Program-made: the position numbers and the translations under genes | Source: Bacteroidales bacterium UBA1189 | Lineage (GTDB): Bacteria > Bacteroidota > Bacteroidia > Bacteroidales > Bacteroidaceae | Reading direction: 5' to 3' | Assembly: GCA_002309805.1 (NCBI GenBank) | Contig: DBYJ01000045.1 | Span: 19,743-83,742 of the forward strand | DNA: 64,000 nt | The notes under the pieces: generated by a model | The model's database searches: none | What the model was told of the DNA's origin: nothing | The model's input: the letters and a program-made list of their open reading frames with translations, nothing else | Part shown: positions 9,147 to 18,264 of the stretch, piece by piece | Numbering within the stretch: position 1 is the first letter of the stretch | Layout of the letters: the number at the start of each line of letters is the position of its first letter

Positions 9147-10496
9147 TTATTCCATTTCGGCCCGCAGCTTGTCCAGTCCTTCGCGGACGATGCGCTGGAG
9201 CTCCAGTTTCGATGAATCAACAAACTCACACAGGGCAAAGTCCTCGGGAGCCACCTCGTAGATGCCCATCGCCTCCATCTTGTCCACGTCGCCCGTGATG
9301 ATGGCCTTGATGAGGTATTCGGGGTAGATGTCCATGGGGAAGACCTTGTCGTACTCGCCTGAGGCTATCATGTGCCTCTCGCCGCCCTTCACGCGGGCGT
9401 CGATGTCGTAGGCACGCTTCGGCGTCAGGAAGCTGAAGAACGAGCGGCTCACGCTGAAGTGGTTGAAGCGCGGGGCTATCCATCCCAGCAGCTCGTTGGT
9501 GTCGTCGCCCTCGGGGATGACCGTCACCATGTTGGCGAATGCCGGCAGCCACTCCGTCTTCTTGACGGGACGGCCTGTCAGCACGTTGCCGCCCACGATG
9601 CGGTAGTGGCGGTCAATCTTGATGTTGTTGCCCAGTACGTCGGCCATCTGTGCGCCAAGGGTTACGCGGGCGTAGGTCGGCTTCGTGAGGCCCGTGCCTG
9701 CCAGGGCGATGGTACGGGTGAAGTCTACGGCTCCGCGCTGGAACAGCGAGCCTATCATGATGACGTCCTGCGCAGCTACTGTCCACACCACTTCGCCCTT
9801 GTTGATGGGTCGCGTGTGGTTAATCTGCACGCCCACGTTGCCGGCGGGGTGCGGGCCGCGGAACAGCGTCAAGTTCACGTTCTGCGCCTCGGTGAGCGAC
9901 TTTGCCGTCTGGCGCGTGCTGATGCCCAGGAACGTGGGCGCCAGCTTGGCCAGGGCGCTTAGGCCTGCCTGCCATTCTGCCTCGTGGCCCTTCAGCACCT
10001 GCTCAAAGTCAGGCGCCAGGGGGGCAGAGTCGAATGCGCTGACGAATACCGCCTTCGGCGTCTGGTCGGGGTTAGCCACGATGTCGTAGGGGCGCTGGCG
10101 GATAAAGGCGAAGAGTCCGCTCTCCAGCAACGCCGTCTTCACTTGCTCGGGCGTCAAGCTATGGACGCTCTTCGGCGAGGTGGAGACAGAGGCGTTCTCG
10201 CCGTCGGGCTTGACGACGATGCTCATCACCTTACGCCGGGCGCCGCGGTTCACCGCAGCCACCGTGCCCGAGACAGGGCTCACGAATCTCAGTTGGGGAT
10301 GCCACTTGTCCACAAACAGCGCATCGCCCGCCTTGACCGTCTGTCCGGCTGTCACCACCACCTTCGGCGTGATGCCCGTGAAGTCGTCAGGCACGAGCGC
10401 AACGCTCCCTGTCTTCAGCACGACGCATTCCTCCGAAGGGGCAGCGCCCTTCAGCTTGATGTCAAGGCCTTTTCGTAATTTAATTACTTCTGGCAT
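9147..10496 (-). CDS. nqrA: Na+-translocating NADH:quinone reductase subunit A
   Basis: Peripheral cytoplasmic subunit of Na+-NQR with a Rnf-C-like fold, implicated in quinone interaction. 449 residues. It begins MPEVIKLRKGLDIKLKG, the usual NqrA N terminus, and shows the HPAGNVGVQINH motif near 215 and FPMDIYPEYLIKAI near 390. First gene of the operon, preceded by a good promoter; all six genes follow on the minus strand with gaps of 6-40 nt. Confidence 0.97.
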   Translation of the reverse strand: MPEVIKLRKGLDIKLKGAAPSEECVVLKTGSVALVPDDFTGITPKVVVTAGQTVKAGDALFVDKWHPQLRFVSPVSGTVAAVNRGARRKVMSIVVKPDGENASVSTSPKSVHSLTPEQVKTALLESGLFAFIRQRPYDIVANPDQTPKAVFVSAFDSAPLAPDFEQVLKGHEAEWQAGLSALAKLAPTFLGISTRQTAKSLTEAQNVNLTLFRGPHPAGNVGVQINHTRPINKGEVVWTVAAQDVIMIGSLFQRGAVDFTRTIALAGTGLTKPTYARVTLGAQMADVLGNNIKIDRHYRIVGGNVLTGRPVKKTEWLPAFANMVTVIPEGDDTNELLGWIAPRFNHFSVSRSFFSFLTPKRAYDIDARVKGGERHMIASGEYDKVFPMDIYPEYLIKAIITGDVDKMEAMGIYEVAPEDFALCEFVDSSKLELQRIVREGLDKLRAEME

Positions 10497-10541
10497 AATT
10501 GATTTTAGTATTTATGGAAAAAATTTCTTCGTATTTCGCGG

Positions 10542-10572
10542 CAAAATTACAAAAAAAATCCGACCTCGAAAA
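10542..10572 (-). promoter_or_regulatory. Promoter of the nqr operon
   Basis: Minus strand reads TAATTTTG (10549-10542) as the -7 element, 46 nt before the nqrA start, with a weak TTTTCG at the -33 position (10572-10567). Confidence 0.55.
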
Positions 10573-10651
10573 CTTTTTCCCCAATTTATTTCTATAAGGA
10601 ACGCGCGAAATGCCCTCGTTACATCTCCTCCAGCGGCTTGGGCAAGTAGCT

Positions 10652-10675
10652 TTTTGAAAGGGAAAGGCCCTTTTT
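10652..10675 (+). other. Terminator-like hairpin in the nqrA/SMI1 intergenic region
   Basis: AAAGGG and CCCTTT arms around a 5-nt loop followed by six T on the plus strand. No plus-strand gene lies upstream, so its purpose is unclear; it may block transcription leaving the repeat array or be a relic. Confidence 0.4.
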
Positions 10676-10713
10676 TGTCTGATGATATTGTTCGGAAGTT
10701 TGATAATAGTTTT

Positions 10714-10911
10714 TTTTCATCGCAATGATTTAATGTTTTCATTGCGATGAAAGAAACTTTTCACTGCGATGAAAAAAACCTTTCATTGCAATGGTTAAAA
10801 CTTTTCACTGCAATGATTAAATCTTTTCACTGCAATGATTAAATCTTTTCACTGCAATGATTAAATCTTTTCACTGCAATGATTAAATGTTTTCATTGCA
10901 ATGAAAAAATG
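10714..10911. repeat. Nine phased 22-nt tandem repeats (family B)
   Basis: Units start at 10714, 10736, 10758, 10780, 10802, 10824, 10846, 10868 and 10890, with no drift. Each starts TTTTCA (one CTTTCA) and holds a core CAYTGCRATG; CATTGCAATG is itself a perfect palindrome. Units 5 to 7 are almost identical, outer units diverge. No spacers, so not a CRISPR. The array lies between the divergent nqrA and SMI1/KNR4 genes. Confidence 0.95.
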
Positions 10912-11003
10912 CCAAAGAGAAACAACGGCTTGTAATGAGCAGGTTATACGCTGGCTTCTTCTCTCTTTTTTCGGGCTAGTTTTGCGTTTTTTATCAAGTA
11001 ATG

Positions 11004-11032
11004 TTTGTTTTTTTAAAAAAGTCTTATCTTTG
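11004..11032 (+). promoter_or_regulatory. Promoter of the SMI1/KNR4 gene
   Basis: TTTG at 11004-11007 and TATCTTTG at 11025-11032, the standard Bacteroidetes sigma spacing, about 57 nt before the start codon. Confidence 0.8.
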
Positions 11033-11088
11033 CGGTGTCGAATCAATAGAGAGAGGTATCATTAATCAGGAATTAACCACTAAAAGTA

Positions 11089-11640
11089 ATGGAAAACTTT
11101 GATGAAATTATCCAAAAACTGAAAACCAAAAGGGTTGAGTTTGTCGAAGGGTTGTCAGATGGCGAAGTGTCAGCCATAGAAAGTGAACTGGGATTTACTC
11201 TCCCTGAAGATTTGCGGCAATTCCTTCAGACGGCTGTACCTGAAGGTGGCGCATTTGTGAATTGGCGCTCGGTGGAGGATGTCAGGAAGCGAATGGATGA
11301 CGTCTGGGAGGGTATCGCTTTTGATATTCGGGTGAATTCATTTTGGTATGAGGGATGGGGAGAAAAGCCGGCGTCCCTTGAGGATCAGCTGCGTGTGGCA
11401 GAGGAACATTATAGAACGTATCCCAAGCTGATACCGATTTATTCGCATCGTTATATGCCTTCATCACCAACCAGCGCGGGAAATCCGGTTTTCTCCGTCT
11501 ATCAGATGGACATCATCTATTACGGCTACGATTTGGCATCTTATCTGGAGCATGAGTTTGACTTCCGTTCCTACGAATCGTTGTTCTCTGATGAGCATCC
11601 GTTCAGGAGAATTGAGTTTTGGAGCGATGTGGTAGGGTAA
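11089..11640 (+). CDS. SMI1/KNR4 (SUKH) family protein
   Basis: 183-residue cytoplasmic protein of the SMI1/KNR4/SUKH superfamily. Seen: an N-terminal helix, EIESELGFTLPEDLRQFL-like motif around residues 25-45 (typical SUKH start), a W-rich middle (NSFWYEGWGEKP), and the late PVFSVYQMDIIYYGYDL strand pair. Many SUKH proteins are immunity proteins against secreted nuclease or deaminase toxins, but no toxin, secretion gene or second immunity gene is adjacent, so a role in immunity is only a possibility. It has its own promoter and is followed by the tamB promoter. Confidence 0.8.
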   Translation: MENFDEIIQKLKTKRVEFVEGLSDGEVSAIESELGFTLPEDLRQFLQTAVPEGGAFVNWRSVEDVRKRMDDVWEGIAFDIRVNSFWYEGWGEKPASLEDQLRVAEEHYRTYPKLIPIYSHRYMPSSPTSAGNPVFSVYQMDIIYYGYDLASYLEHEFDFRSYESLFSDEHPFRRIEFWSDVVG

Positions 11641-11685
11641 CGCGGATTCTTTCTATAAAAAACATCTAAAAAAACGGCATTTCCG

Positions 11686-11716
11686 TTGCATCGTACGATT
11701 TTATTTCCTATTTTTG
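11686..11716 (+). promoter_or_regulatory. Promoter of the tamB operon
   Basis: TTG at 11686-11688 and TATTTTTG at 11709-11716, with 28 nt to the GTG start at 11745. Confidence 0.7.
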
Positions 11717-11744
11717 CAGGATATTTCATAAAACCGTACCTGAA

Positions 11745-14700
11745 GTGAGCAAGGTGAGTCGTCGACTTCGTGGGGTGTTCCGCGTGCTGTGTGTCGTGCT
11801 GCTGCTGTTGGTGGTAGTGGCGCACCTGCCTTGGGTGCAGCATCGCGCGGGGGTAGCCCTTGCGAGCAAGCTCGAGGACAAACTGGGGACGCGCGTGGTA
11901 TTGGACGGGCTGCGCTGGCGCCTGCCTGCTGACATCATATTGGACAGCCTGCGTCTGGACGACCTTGAAGGCCTTCCGCTGCTTGCTGCCGACCGTCTGG
12001 CGGTGAAGATGAACTGGCGCCCGCTCATCCGCGAAGGGCGCATCGCCATCCGCAACATCCGCTTCTACAATCCCACGATTGCCGTGCGTGCCGACTCAGC
12101 AGGCGCTGAGCCGAACTACCAGTTTCTCATCGATGCCTTCAGCACGGGAAAGAAGGCTGTGCTGCCCGAGATGCAAATCAACTCGCTGATTATCCGCGGA
12201 GCACACTTAACGTACGACATCGCTGCCGAGCCGGAAACGCCGGCGGAACTGAACCCCGCCCATTTGGACGTGAGCGACCTGAACGCGCACCTCTCGCTGA
12301 AGATGCTGACGAACGACTCGCTGAGCATGATGATGCGCCAGCTTTCGCTTAAGGAGAAGAGCGGCTTCCAGCTGGACGACATGACGTTCCGTCTGGTGGC
12401 TAATCGGCAGGGGGCGACGCTCGTGGGCTTCAATCTGAAGATGCCTCAGTCGGAGTTGCGGGTTGACTCGCTGTTTGCCGACTATCGCGACAGGGAGGCT
12501 GTGCGCCTGAAGGGCGATGTGCCTACGTCGACGTTGGCAGCCTCGGATCTGAGCGCCTTTCTGCCCGGCTTGCGCGGCAACACGTCGAAGCTGACGCTGA
12601 GCACCTCGTTCAAGGGGGGCACCGACGGGCGCTTTGACGTGCCGCACCTTATCGTGAGGCTGAACCGTAAGGATGTGGACTTGATGCTGCAAGGGCAGGG
12701 TACGCCGACATACGTCGATGGTAAGCTGATACGCCTGTCCGTGACGCCCTCGGGGTGGAATGCCTTGGAGGGGCTTTTGGGGGCTGTGGATGCCAAGAGC
12801 GGTACGGAGCTACGTCCCCTTCTCGAGGATTGGGAGGCGCGGATGGGCGCTACGTCGTTGACGGGCGATGCCGTCCTCCAAATGAATGCCGACAGAACGC
12901 CCCAGCAGGCAAAGGCAAAGCTCGCCCTGCGAGCTGACTTGGGCGAGGCTGACGTGGAGGCTGCGCTGAAGGGCGGACGCTTTGCCGCTACAGTCGATAC
13001 CCGCTCGCTGGCGCTCGGAAAGGCGTTGGAGAGCAGCGACCTCGGTAAGCTGACGGCCTCGCTGAACCTGAAGGGAACACTCGCAGGAAATCCCTTCGCC
13101 TCGGAGAAGGGCAGCACTCAGCTCCAGCTGAAGCAGGCGCTGCGCGAGGCTTCCATAGACGGCGAAATCCAATCAATAGACTTCAAAAATTATACCTATA
13201 GCCCTATCCTCGTCAATGGTACGTGGGCCGAAAATCGCCTGAAAGCCACGCTGAAGGTCGACGACCCGAACGTGCGCTCGCAGGTGGCTGCGAGCTACGA
13301 CACGAGGGGCGGGAACAATGCCTACACGCTCCATGCCGACGTGGCGCAGCTGAACCTCTACAACCTCCATCTGACGGACAAGCACGAGACATCGCGCTTT
13401 GCCTTCAAGGTGAACGGCAACCTGACGGGCAACAACCTCGATGCCCTGCGCGGACAGATTGCGCTTGACAGCCTGCAGTTGGAAGACCCCGCCCACACGT
13501 GGACGATGAAACACTTCGCCCTGGGCTCCTTTCCGAACGGGGCGCAGCAGGTCTATACCATCGACAGCGACTTCATGCAGATGCGTGCATCGGGCTACTT
13601 CACACCCGAGAATCTGCCAGGCAGCGTGTATAACCTGCTGATGGATTACGAGCCGACGCTACTTTCGGTACTGATGCCCGAGAGTGCAAAGGCTGCCCGT
13701 AAAGCCGACAAGGCTGCCCGTGCGGGTAATGCCAATGTGCTTACTTTTAATGCTACTGTGAGCGACTTGTCGCTGCTCAACGAACTCTTCTACATCCCCG
13801 TGAAAGCCGTCAATCCCATGCGAATCAGCGGCGCTCTGAACGAGGAACGCGGCACTTTGAGCCTGAACATGAATGTTCCCCAGCTGCGCTACGATGAACT
13901 GCAATTTCGTAACGTGACGCTGAATGTTAATAATGAGGGCAGCTCGGCCCTGCGCCTGCAGGCGGGAGGAGAGAAGGTGGAGAAGGACGGCAAGGCCCTG
14001 ATGGCTGACGTGATGGCGCAGTTGGTCAACGACGACATCATGCTCGACGCTGAATGGCGCAATTCTGTCAAAGGCTTCTTCGAGGGTAACATCCATGCGA
14101 AGGCTGATTTTGCCAAGAATGCTGCGGGACGGATTGAGACTACGCTGACGGGAATGCCCTCAACGGCTGTCATCAACAACGAGGCGTGGCATTTCTCGCC
14201 CTTCACGGCGGTTCTTTCAGACGATGTCTATGGCGTGGATGGCTTCCGACTGACGAGTGGAACACAATACTTGGCCCTCGACGGCTCGGTTGTCGCTCAT
14301 CCACAACGGACAGCCTCCTCCCATGCCGACAGCCTCTCCGTACGTCTGAACAACATCAATATGGCCCCCTTCTTGTCGCTGGCTAAGCTGAAGGGAATCT
14401 CGTTTGGCGGCGTCATCTCCGGACATGCCGACGTGGCAGGGTTGATGACGAAGGCTCCTCGGGTGGGAGCTCGTCTGGAAGTGGATAGTCTGACGTTCTG
14501 CGATGCTCCGCTGGGCGATGCACTTGCGCAGGTGGGTTACGATGATAAGGGCATTGTTTTCGACGTCAGTTCTCCTACGATAGATCTCGGAGGTACGGCA
14601 TCCGTCGCCGAGAAGAATCTGGATTTGACCATCAAGGCCGACAGCACGGACGTCGGCTTTCTGAATGCGATGCTCACGGGCATCATGTCCGACGTGGAGG

Positions 14701-16472
14701 GCAGGGGATTTGGTACGCTGCACGTTCACGGGCCTTTCACGGGGTTAGATGTGGAAGGGAAGCTGACGGCGCAAAATGCCTCTTTTACCCTCGTGCCCAC
14801 GAATGTGAAATATGAGTTTGTCGGTGATATAAACTTCGTCCCAGGTGCCATCCGCTTCGAGAATCTTGAGGTTTTCGACACCGCTTTCAACCCCCATTAC
14901 AGTCATAATTCGTCCTACGCTCCCGGCGCCAAACCTCATTCGGCTATCCTGAACGGCGACATCACCCACTCGCATCTCCAGAACTGGGGTTATGACCTTA
15001 CGGTGAGAACGAACAACGTGCTGGCGCTGAATCTCTCCAATACGGGCGTTGACCCCTTCTGGACAACCATTTATGCCGATGGTTTGGTAAAGGTATGGGG
15101 CTCGGAAAGCAGCAACACCCTCAACGTGGACGTGAAGGCTGAGTCACGGCCCAACTCCTTCTTTGCCCTGAACCTCGGCAGCAGCACCACATCCGAAGCC
15201 GACTTCATCCGCTTCCGTGACCGTGATACCATACCCTCTGACGACGAAATCCGCCAGCGAATAGAACAGATAAGGGCGCAGACAGGCAGCGAGTTGCTGC
15301 GCCGACGTTCAACACAGCCTCCTGGCGGGCGACGTGGAACTCAACAACCTAACATTTCGATTGACGTGAATGCCTCCATCACTCCCGATGCCGAGATTCG
15401 TCTGGTGACTGACGCCGCAACCGACGATGCCATTAACGCAAGGGGCTCGGGCGACCTCACCATACGTATGAGGAACGAGAATATCGGCCTCTACGGTACG
15501 TATACGCTGATGAAGGGCGAATATAACCTGAGTCTGCAGGACCTTGTCACTAAACGATTTGATGTGGTGGAGGGTTCTACTGTGGAGTTTGACGGCGATC
15601 CACTGGATGCGCGGCTTAACATCACAGCATCGCACACGGTGAACAGCGTCTCACTGGCTGACCTAAGTGCCGATGCCTCCTCGATGGGCAACGTGCGCGT
15701 GAATTGTCTGTTGGGTATCAGCGGTACCCCGAATGCTCCGCGGCTGACCTTCAATATCGAACTCCCACAGGGTACCGAGGAACAGAAGACCCTGCTGCGC
15801 ACCTATACCGCTACTGACGAACAGATGAACTTGCAATTCATCTACCTGCTCGGCTTAGGCAAGTTCTATACCTACGACTTCTCGCAGGCATCCACGCAAG
15901 GAACGCAGGGCGGTGTCGCAGCCATGCAGTCGCTGCTGAGCTCTACCGTGTCCAGCCAAATCAATTCGCTTATTTCCAATTTGCTCCCAAGCGAGAACTG
16001 GAGCCTGTCGAGCAGCATCAAGTCGGACAATCTGTTGGGCAACTATGCAGACGAGGAGATGTCGATGGGTAATATGGAGGTACAGGGCGTATTGGAGGGA
16101 CGTCTGCTCAATAATCGCCTGCTGGTGAACGGTAACTTCGGCTATCGCGATAACCCCATGTATGCCAGCAACTTCATCGGTGATTTCGATATCCGCTATC
16201 TGCTGTTCCCAAGGTCGAATTTATGGCTGAAGGGTTACAATAGAACCAATGACCGTTACTTTTCGAAGACCTCGCTCACAACGCAGGGTGTCGGTTTGAT
16301 GTTCAATCGCGATTTTGATGGATTCTCCCGTCCCCAACGTCAGTCGCCGCCTCCGGTTGCTCCATCGGATACGCTTGTGGCACCAGCGCCTAATGAAACT
16401 ACCATAATTACTGAGACATTTTCTGAGTCTTCTGATGATTCAGATTACTCAGAAGCTCCAATAGCCCCCTAA
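11745..16472 (+). CDS. tamB: TamB-like inter-membrane bridge protein (DUF490)
   Basis: Very large AsmA/TamB-type protein, anchored in the inner membrane and spanning the periplasm; family members help move phospholipids or assemble outer-membrane proteins. 1575 residues, starting at GTG 11745. Seen: an N-terminal membrane helix (about 13-30), long repetitive beta-rich body typical of the lipid-binding groove, and a C-terminal DUF490 domain (about 1130-1520) with GDLTIRMRNENIGLYGTY and the late LQGVLEGRLLNNRLLVNG segment. The last 60 residues are Pro/Ser/Thr-rich and acidic. Probably the first gene of a five-gene run; the downstream rluA-type gene begins 7 nt after the stop. No TamA/BamA homologue is adjacent. 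Confidence 0.9.
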   Translation: MSKVSRRLRGVFRVLCVVLLLLVVVAHLPWVQHRAGVALASKLEDKLGTRVVLDGLRWRLPADIILDSLRLDDLEGLPLLAADRLAVKMNWRPLIREGRIAIRNIRFYNPTIAVRADSAGAEPNYQFLIDAFSTGKKAVLPEMQINSLIIRGAHLTYDIAAEPETPAELNPAHLDVSDLNAHLSLKMLTNDSLSMMMRQLSLKEKSGFQLDDMTFRLVANRQGATLVGFNLKMPQSELRVDSLFADYRDREAVRLKGDVPTSTLAASDLSAFLPGLRGNTSKLTLSTSFKGGTDGRFDVPHLIVRLNRKDVDLMLQGQGTPTYVDGKLIRLSVTPSGWNALEGLLGAVDAKSGTELRPLLEDWEARMGATSLTGDAVLQMNADRTPQQAKAKLALRADLGEADVEAALKGGRFAATVDTRSLALGKALESSDLGKLTASLNLKGTLAGNPFASEKGSTQLQLKQALREASIDGEIQSIDFKNYTYSPILVNGTWAENRLKATLKVDDPNVRSQVAASYDTRGGNNAYTLHADVAQLNLYNLHLTDKHETSRFAFKVNGNLTGNNLDALRGQIALDSLQLEDPAHTWTMKHFALGSFPNGAQQVYTIDSDFMQMRASGYFTPENLPGSVYNLLMDYEPTLLSVLMPESAKAARKADKAARAGNANVLTFNATVSDLSLLNELFYIPVKAVNPMRISGALNEERGTLSLNMNVPQLRYDELQFRNVTLNVNNEGSSALRLQAGGEKVEKDGKALMADVMAQLVNDDIMLDAEWRNSVKGFFEGNIHAKADFAKNAAGRIETTLTGMPSTAVINNEAWHFSPFTAVLSDDVYGVDGFRLTSGTQYLALDGSVVAHPQRTASSHADSLSVRLNNINMAPFLSLAKLKGISFGGVISGHADVAGLMTKAPRVGARLEVDSLTFCDAPLGDALAQVGYDDKGIVFDVSSPTIDLGGTASVAEKNLDLTIKADSTDVGFLNAMLTGIMSDVEGRGFGTLHVHGPFTGLDVEGKLTAQNASFTLVPTNVKYEFVGDINFVPGAIRFENLEVFDTAFNPHYSHNSSYAPGAKPHSAILNGDITHSHLQNWGYDLTVRTNNVLALNLSNTGVDPFWTTIYADGLVKVWGSESSNTLNVDVKAESRPNSFFALNLGSSTTSEADFIRFRDRDTIPSDDEIRQRIEQIRAQTGSELLRRRSTQPPGGRRGTQQPNISIDVNASITPDAEIRLVTDAATDDAINARGSGDLTIRMRNENIGLYGTYTLMKGEYNLSLQDLVTKRFDVVEGSTVEFDGDPLDARLNITASHTVNSVSLADLSADASSMGNVRVNCLLGISGTPNAPRLTFNIELPQGTEEQKTLLRTYTATDEQMNLQFIYLLGLGKFYTYDFSQASTQGTQGGVAAMQSLLSSTVSSQINSLISNLLPSENWSLSSSIKSDNLLGNYADEEMSMGNMEVQGVLEGRLLNNRLLVNGNFGYRDNPMYASNFIGDFDIRYLLFPRSNLWLKGYNRTNDRYFSKTSLTTQGVGLMFNRDFDGFSRPQRQSPPPVAPSDTLVAPAPNETTIITETFSESSDDSDYSEAPIAP

Positions 16473-16479
16473 GAAGCCT

Positions 16480-17397
16480 ATGAACCAGAAACGATACGGA
16501 AAGAAAGGCCAACCCGTCATTTTCGACTATCAACCCACGGAGGAGATGACGCTGCTTCCCTTCCTGCTGGAGGTGCTGGCTCCGAAGAGCCGCAGCGACG
16601 TGAAATCCATGCTTGCCCACTATCACGTGCAAGTGAATGGGACGACGGTCACGCAGTTCGATATGCCGCTCACTCCCTCTGACAGAATCTCCATCAATTT
16701 CACGCGTCCCTTCGCTGTCGTAAGGGATAACCGCGTCCACATTCTCTATGAGGACGACTATCTGATAGCCGTCGAGAAACCTTCGGGGATGCTCTCCGTC
16801 GGTCGTGAGGGTGGGGAAGAGCGCACCTTGTGGAGCCTGCTGACGGACTATATGAAGCAGAAGGATCCGCGCAGTACCGCGTATGTCTGTCACAGGTTGG
16901 ATCAGTACACATCGGGCATTCTGGTGTTTGCCAAAGACGGCAATGCGCAGCGCATATTGCGCTATCAGTGGGACACCTTTGTGCGCGAGCGCGGGTACTA
17001 CGCCGTTGTGGAGGGCGTTCCGTCCAGTGAACACGACGAACTGCGCCACTATCTGTTGGAGGACAGCTCGTACCGCGTTCATGTGGTTCACGGGGAGAAG
17101 ATTCCCCCTGAAGCGAAACTGGCGGTGACACGCTATGCGCTGATGCAGACGAACGGGCATCACTCGCTGCTCAACGTTCATCTGTTCACCGGAAGGAAGA
17201 ATCAGATTCGCGCCCAGCTGGCAGAAATCGGATGCCCTGTGGCGGGTGACCGCAAGTATGGCGCTACGACGAGCCCTGCTTCGCGCCTGATGCTGCATAA
17301 CTATCGCCTCTCTTTGGTGCATCCTGTGACGCACGAGTTGCTCACGTTCGAGCTGCCTGCGCCAAAGTCGTTCTATTCCACCACAAAACCCTCATAG
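16480..17397 (+). CDS. RluA-family RNA pseudouridine synthase
   Basis: Isomerises uridine to pseudouridine in rRNA or tRNA. 305 residues. N-terminal S4-like RNA-binding segment (about 25-80, FLLEVLAPKSRSDVKSML and MPLTPSDRI), then the RluA catalytic domain with catalytic Asp141 in HRLDQYTSG and the C-terminal TGRKNQIRAQLAEIG motif near 230. The uridine position modified cannot be told from sequence. Lies 7 nt after tamB and 12 nt before the next gene. Confidence 0.92.
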   Translation: MNQKRYGKKGQPVIFDYQPTEEMTLLPFLLEVLAPKSRSDVKSMLAHYHVQVNGTTVTQFDMPLTPSDRISINFTRPFAVVRDNRVHILYEDDYLIAVEKPSGMLSVGREGGEERTLWSLLTDYMKQKDPRSTAYVCHRLDQYTSGILVFAKDGNAQRILRYQWDTFVRERGYYAVVEGVPSSEHDELRHYLLEDSSYRVHVVHGEKIPPEAKLAVTRYALMQTNGHHSLLNVHLFTGRKNQIRAQLAEIGCPVAGDRKYGATTSPASRLMLHNYRLSLVHPVTHELLTFELPAPKSFYSTTKPS

Positions 17398-17409
17398 TCT
17401 TCCTTGTTG

Positions 17410-18246
17410 ATGAAGCGCGTCATTCCCCTTATGCTCCTGCTGTGGACGTCGGTTGTGTTTGCAGAGCCGACGGACAGCTTGTTCGTAGAGCAAGTTTTGC
17501 GGAAGTATGCGCACACGGACAAGGATGCTGGGGCGCTGGTAGTTTCCATTGGGAAGGAGTTCCTGGGGAAACCGTATGTAGGCGGCACCCTTGAGGTGAA
17601 TGCTCCAGATGAGAAACTTGTTGTCAATACGCGCGAAGTAGATTGTACTACGTTTGTTGATCAGGTGCTCGCACTTACGCTGACGGTGTTGCACGGAGGG
17701 ACGGATTACGCCTCTTTCTGCCGTTGGCTGACACAGCTGCGTTATCGGGGAGGGACGCTTGACGGCTATGTTTCGCGCCTGCATTACTTTGCCGACTTCG
17801 TCCAAGATAACTCCGAGTGGTTTGAATGTCTACCCTCTGGGGATGATGGCCGCTATCCCGTGCAGAGGGTGACGCTCTCGTTCATGAGCGCGCATCCCGA
17901 CAGCTATCCGGCGTTGAAGGGAAACCCCGATGCCATCCGCCTCATCCGCGAGGTAGAGCAGCGCTTCGTCGATTATCCCGTTCGTTACATACCCAAGGAG
18001 AAGACGCCCCTCTTCGCGCTGCTTCAGGAGGGTGACGTGGTGGCGTTGCTCACGACGGTGAAGGGGTTGGATGTCTCGCATCTGGGCATCGTCGTCAAGG
18101 AGAAAGGAGTACTTCGTCTGCTTCACGCCTCCTCTGTCGCAGGGAAGGTGGTCGTGGAGTCGCGCTCGTTGCCTGCCATGCTCAGCACCCGCAAGTCGTG
18201 TCCGGGCATTCGCGCCATCCGTTTGAAAACTAATTTATCAGAATAG
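17410..18246 (+). CDS. Secreted DUF1460 amidase-like protein
   Basis: 278-residue secreted protein of the DUF1460 family, which has an NlpC/P60-related fold and resembles N-acetylmuramoyl-L-alanine amidases; likely acts on peptidoglycan fragments in the periplasm. The ATG at 17410 begins a clean signal peptide cleaved after about residue 18 (SVVFA). The probable catalytic Cys sits in VDCTTFVDQVLAL (about residue 76) and the His in DVSHLGIVVKEKG (about 219). Two TTG codons directly upstream could extend it by two residues but are less likely. Operon context follows tamB and the pseudouridine synthase. Confidence 0.85.
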   Translation: MKRVIPLMLLLWTSVVFAEPTDSLFVEQVLRKYAHTDKDAGALVVSIGKEFLGKPYVGGTLEVNAPDEKLVVNTREVDCTTFVDQVLALTLTVLHGGTDYASFCRWLTQLRYRGGTLDGYVSRLHYFADFVQDNSEWFECLPSGDDGRYPVQRVTLSFMSAHPDSYPALKGNPDAIRLIREVEQRFVDYPVRYIPKEKTPLFALLQEGDVVALLTTVKGLDVSHLGIVVKEKGVLRLLHASSVAGKVVVESRSLPAMLSTRKSCPGIRAIRLKTNLSE

Positions 18247-18264
18247 TAAAACAAGATATAATAT

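Noticed and set aside
10612..10645. Possible C-terminal gene remnant reading PKPLEEM then stop on the minus strand
   Set aside because: Too short to assign, and no upstream coding signal continues it.
10714..10911. Possible CRISPR array
   Set aside because: Units abut with no spacers, the period is 22 nt and no cas gene is near.
10512..11046. Two minus-strand frames of 76 and 61 codons
   Set aside because: Both start within the 22-nt repeat array and have no codon bias or family signal.
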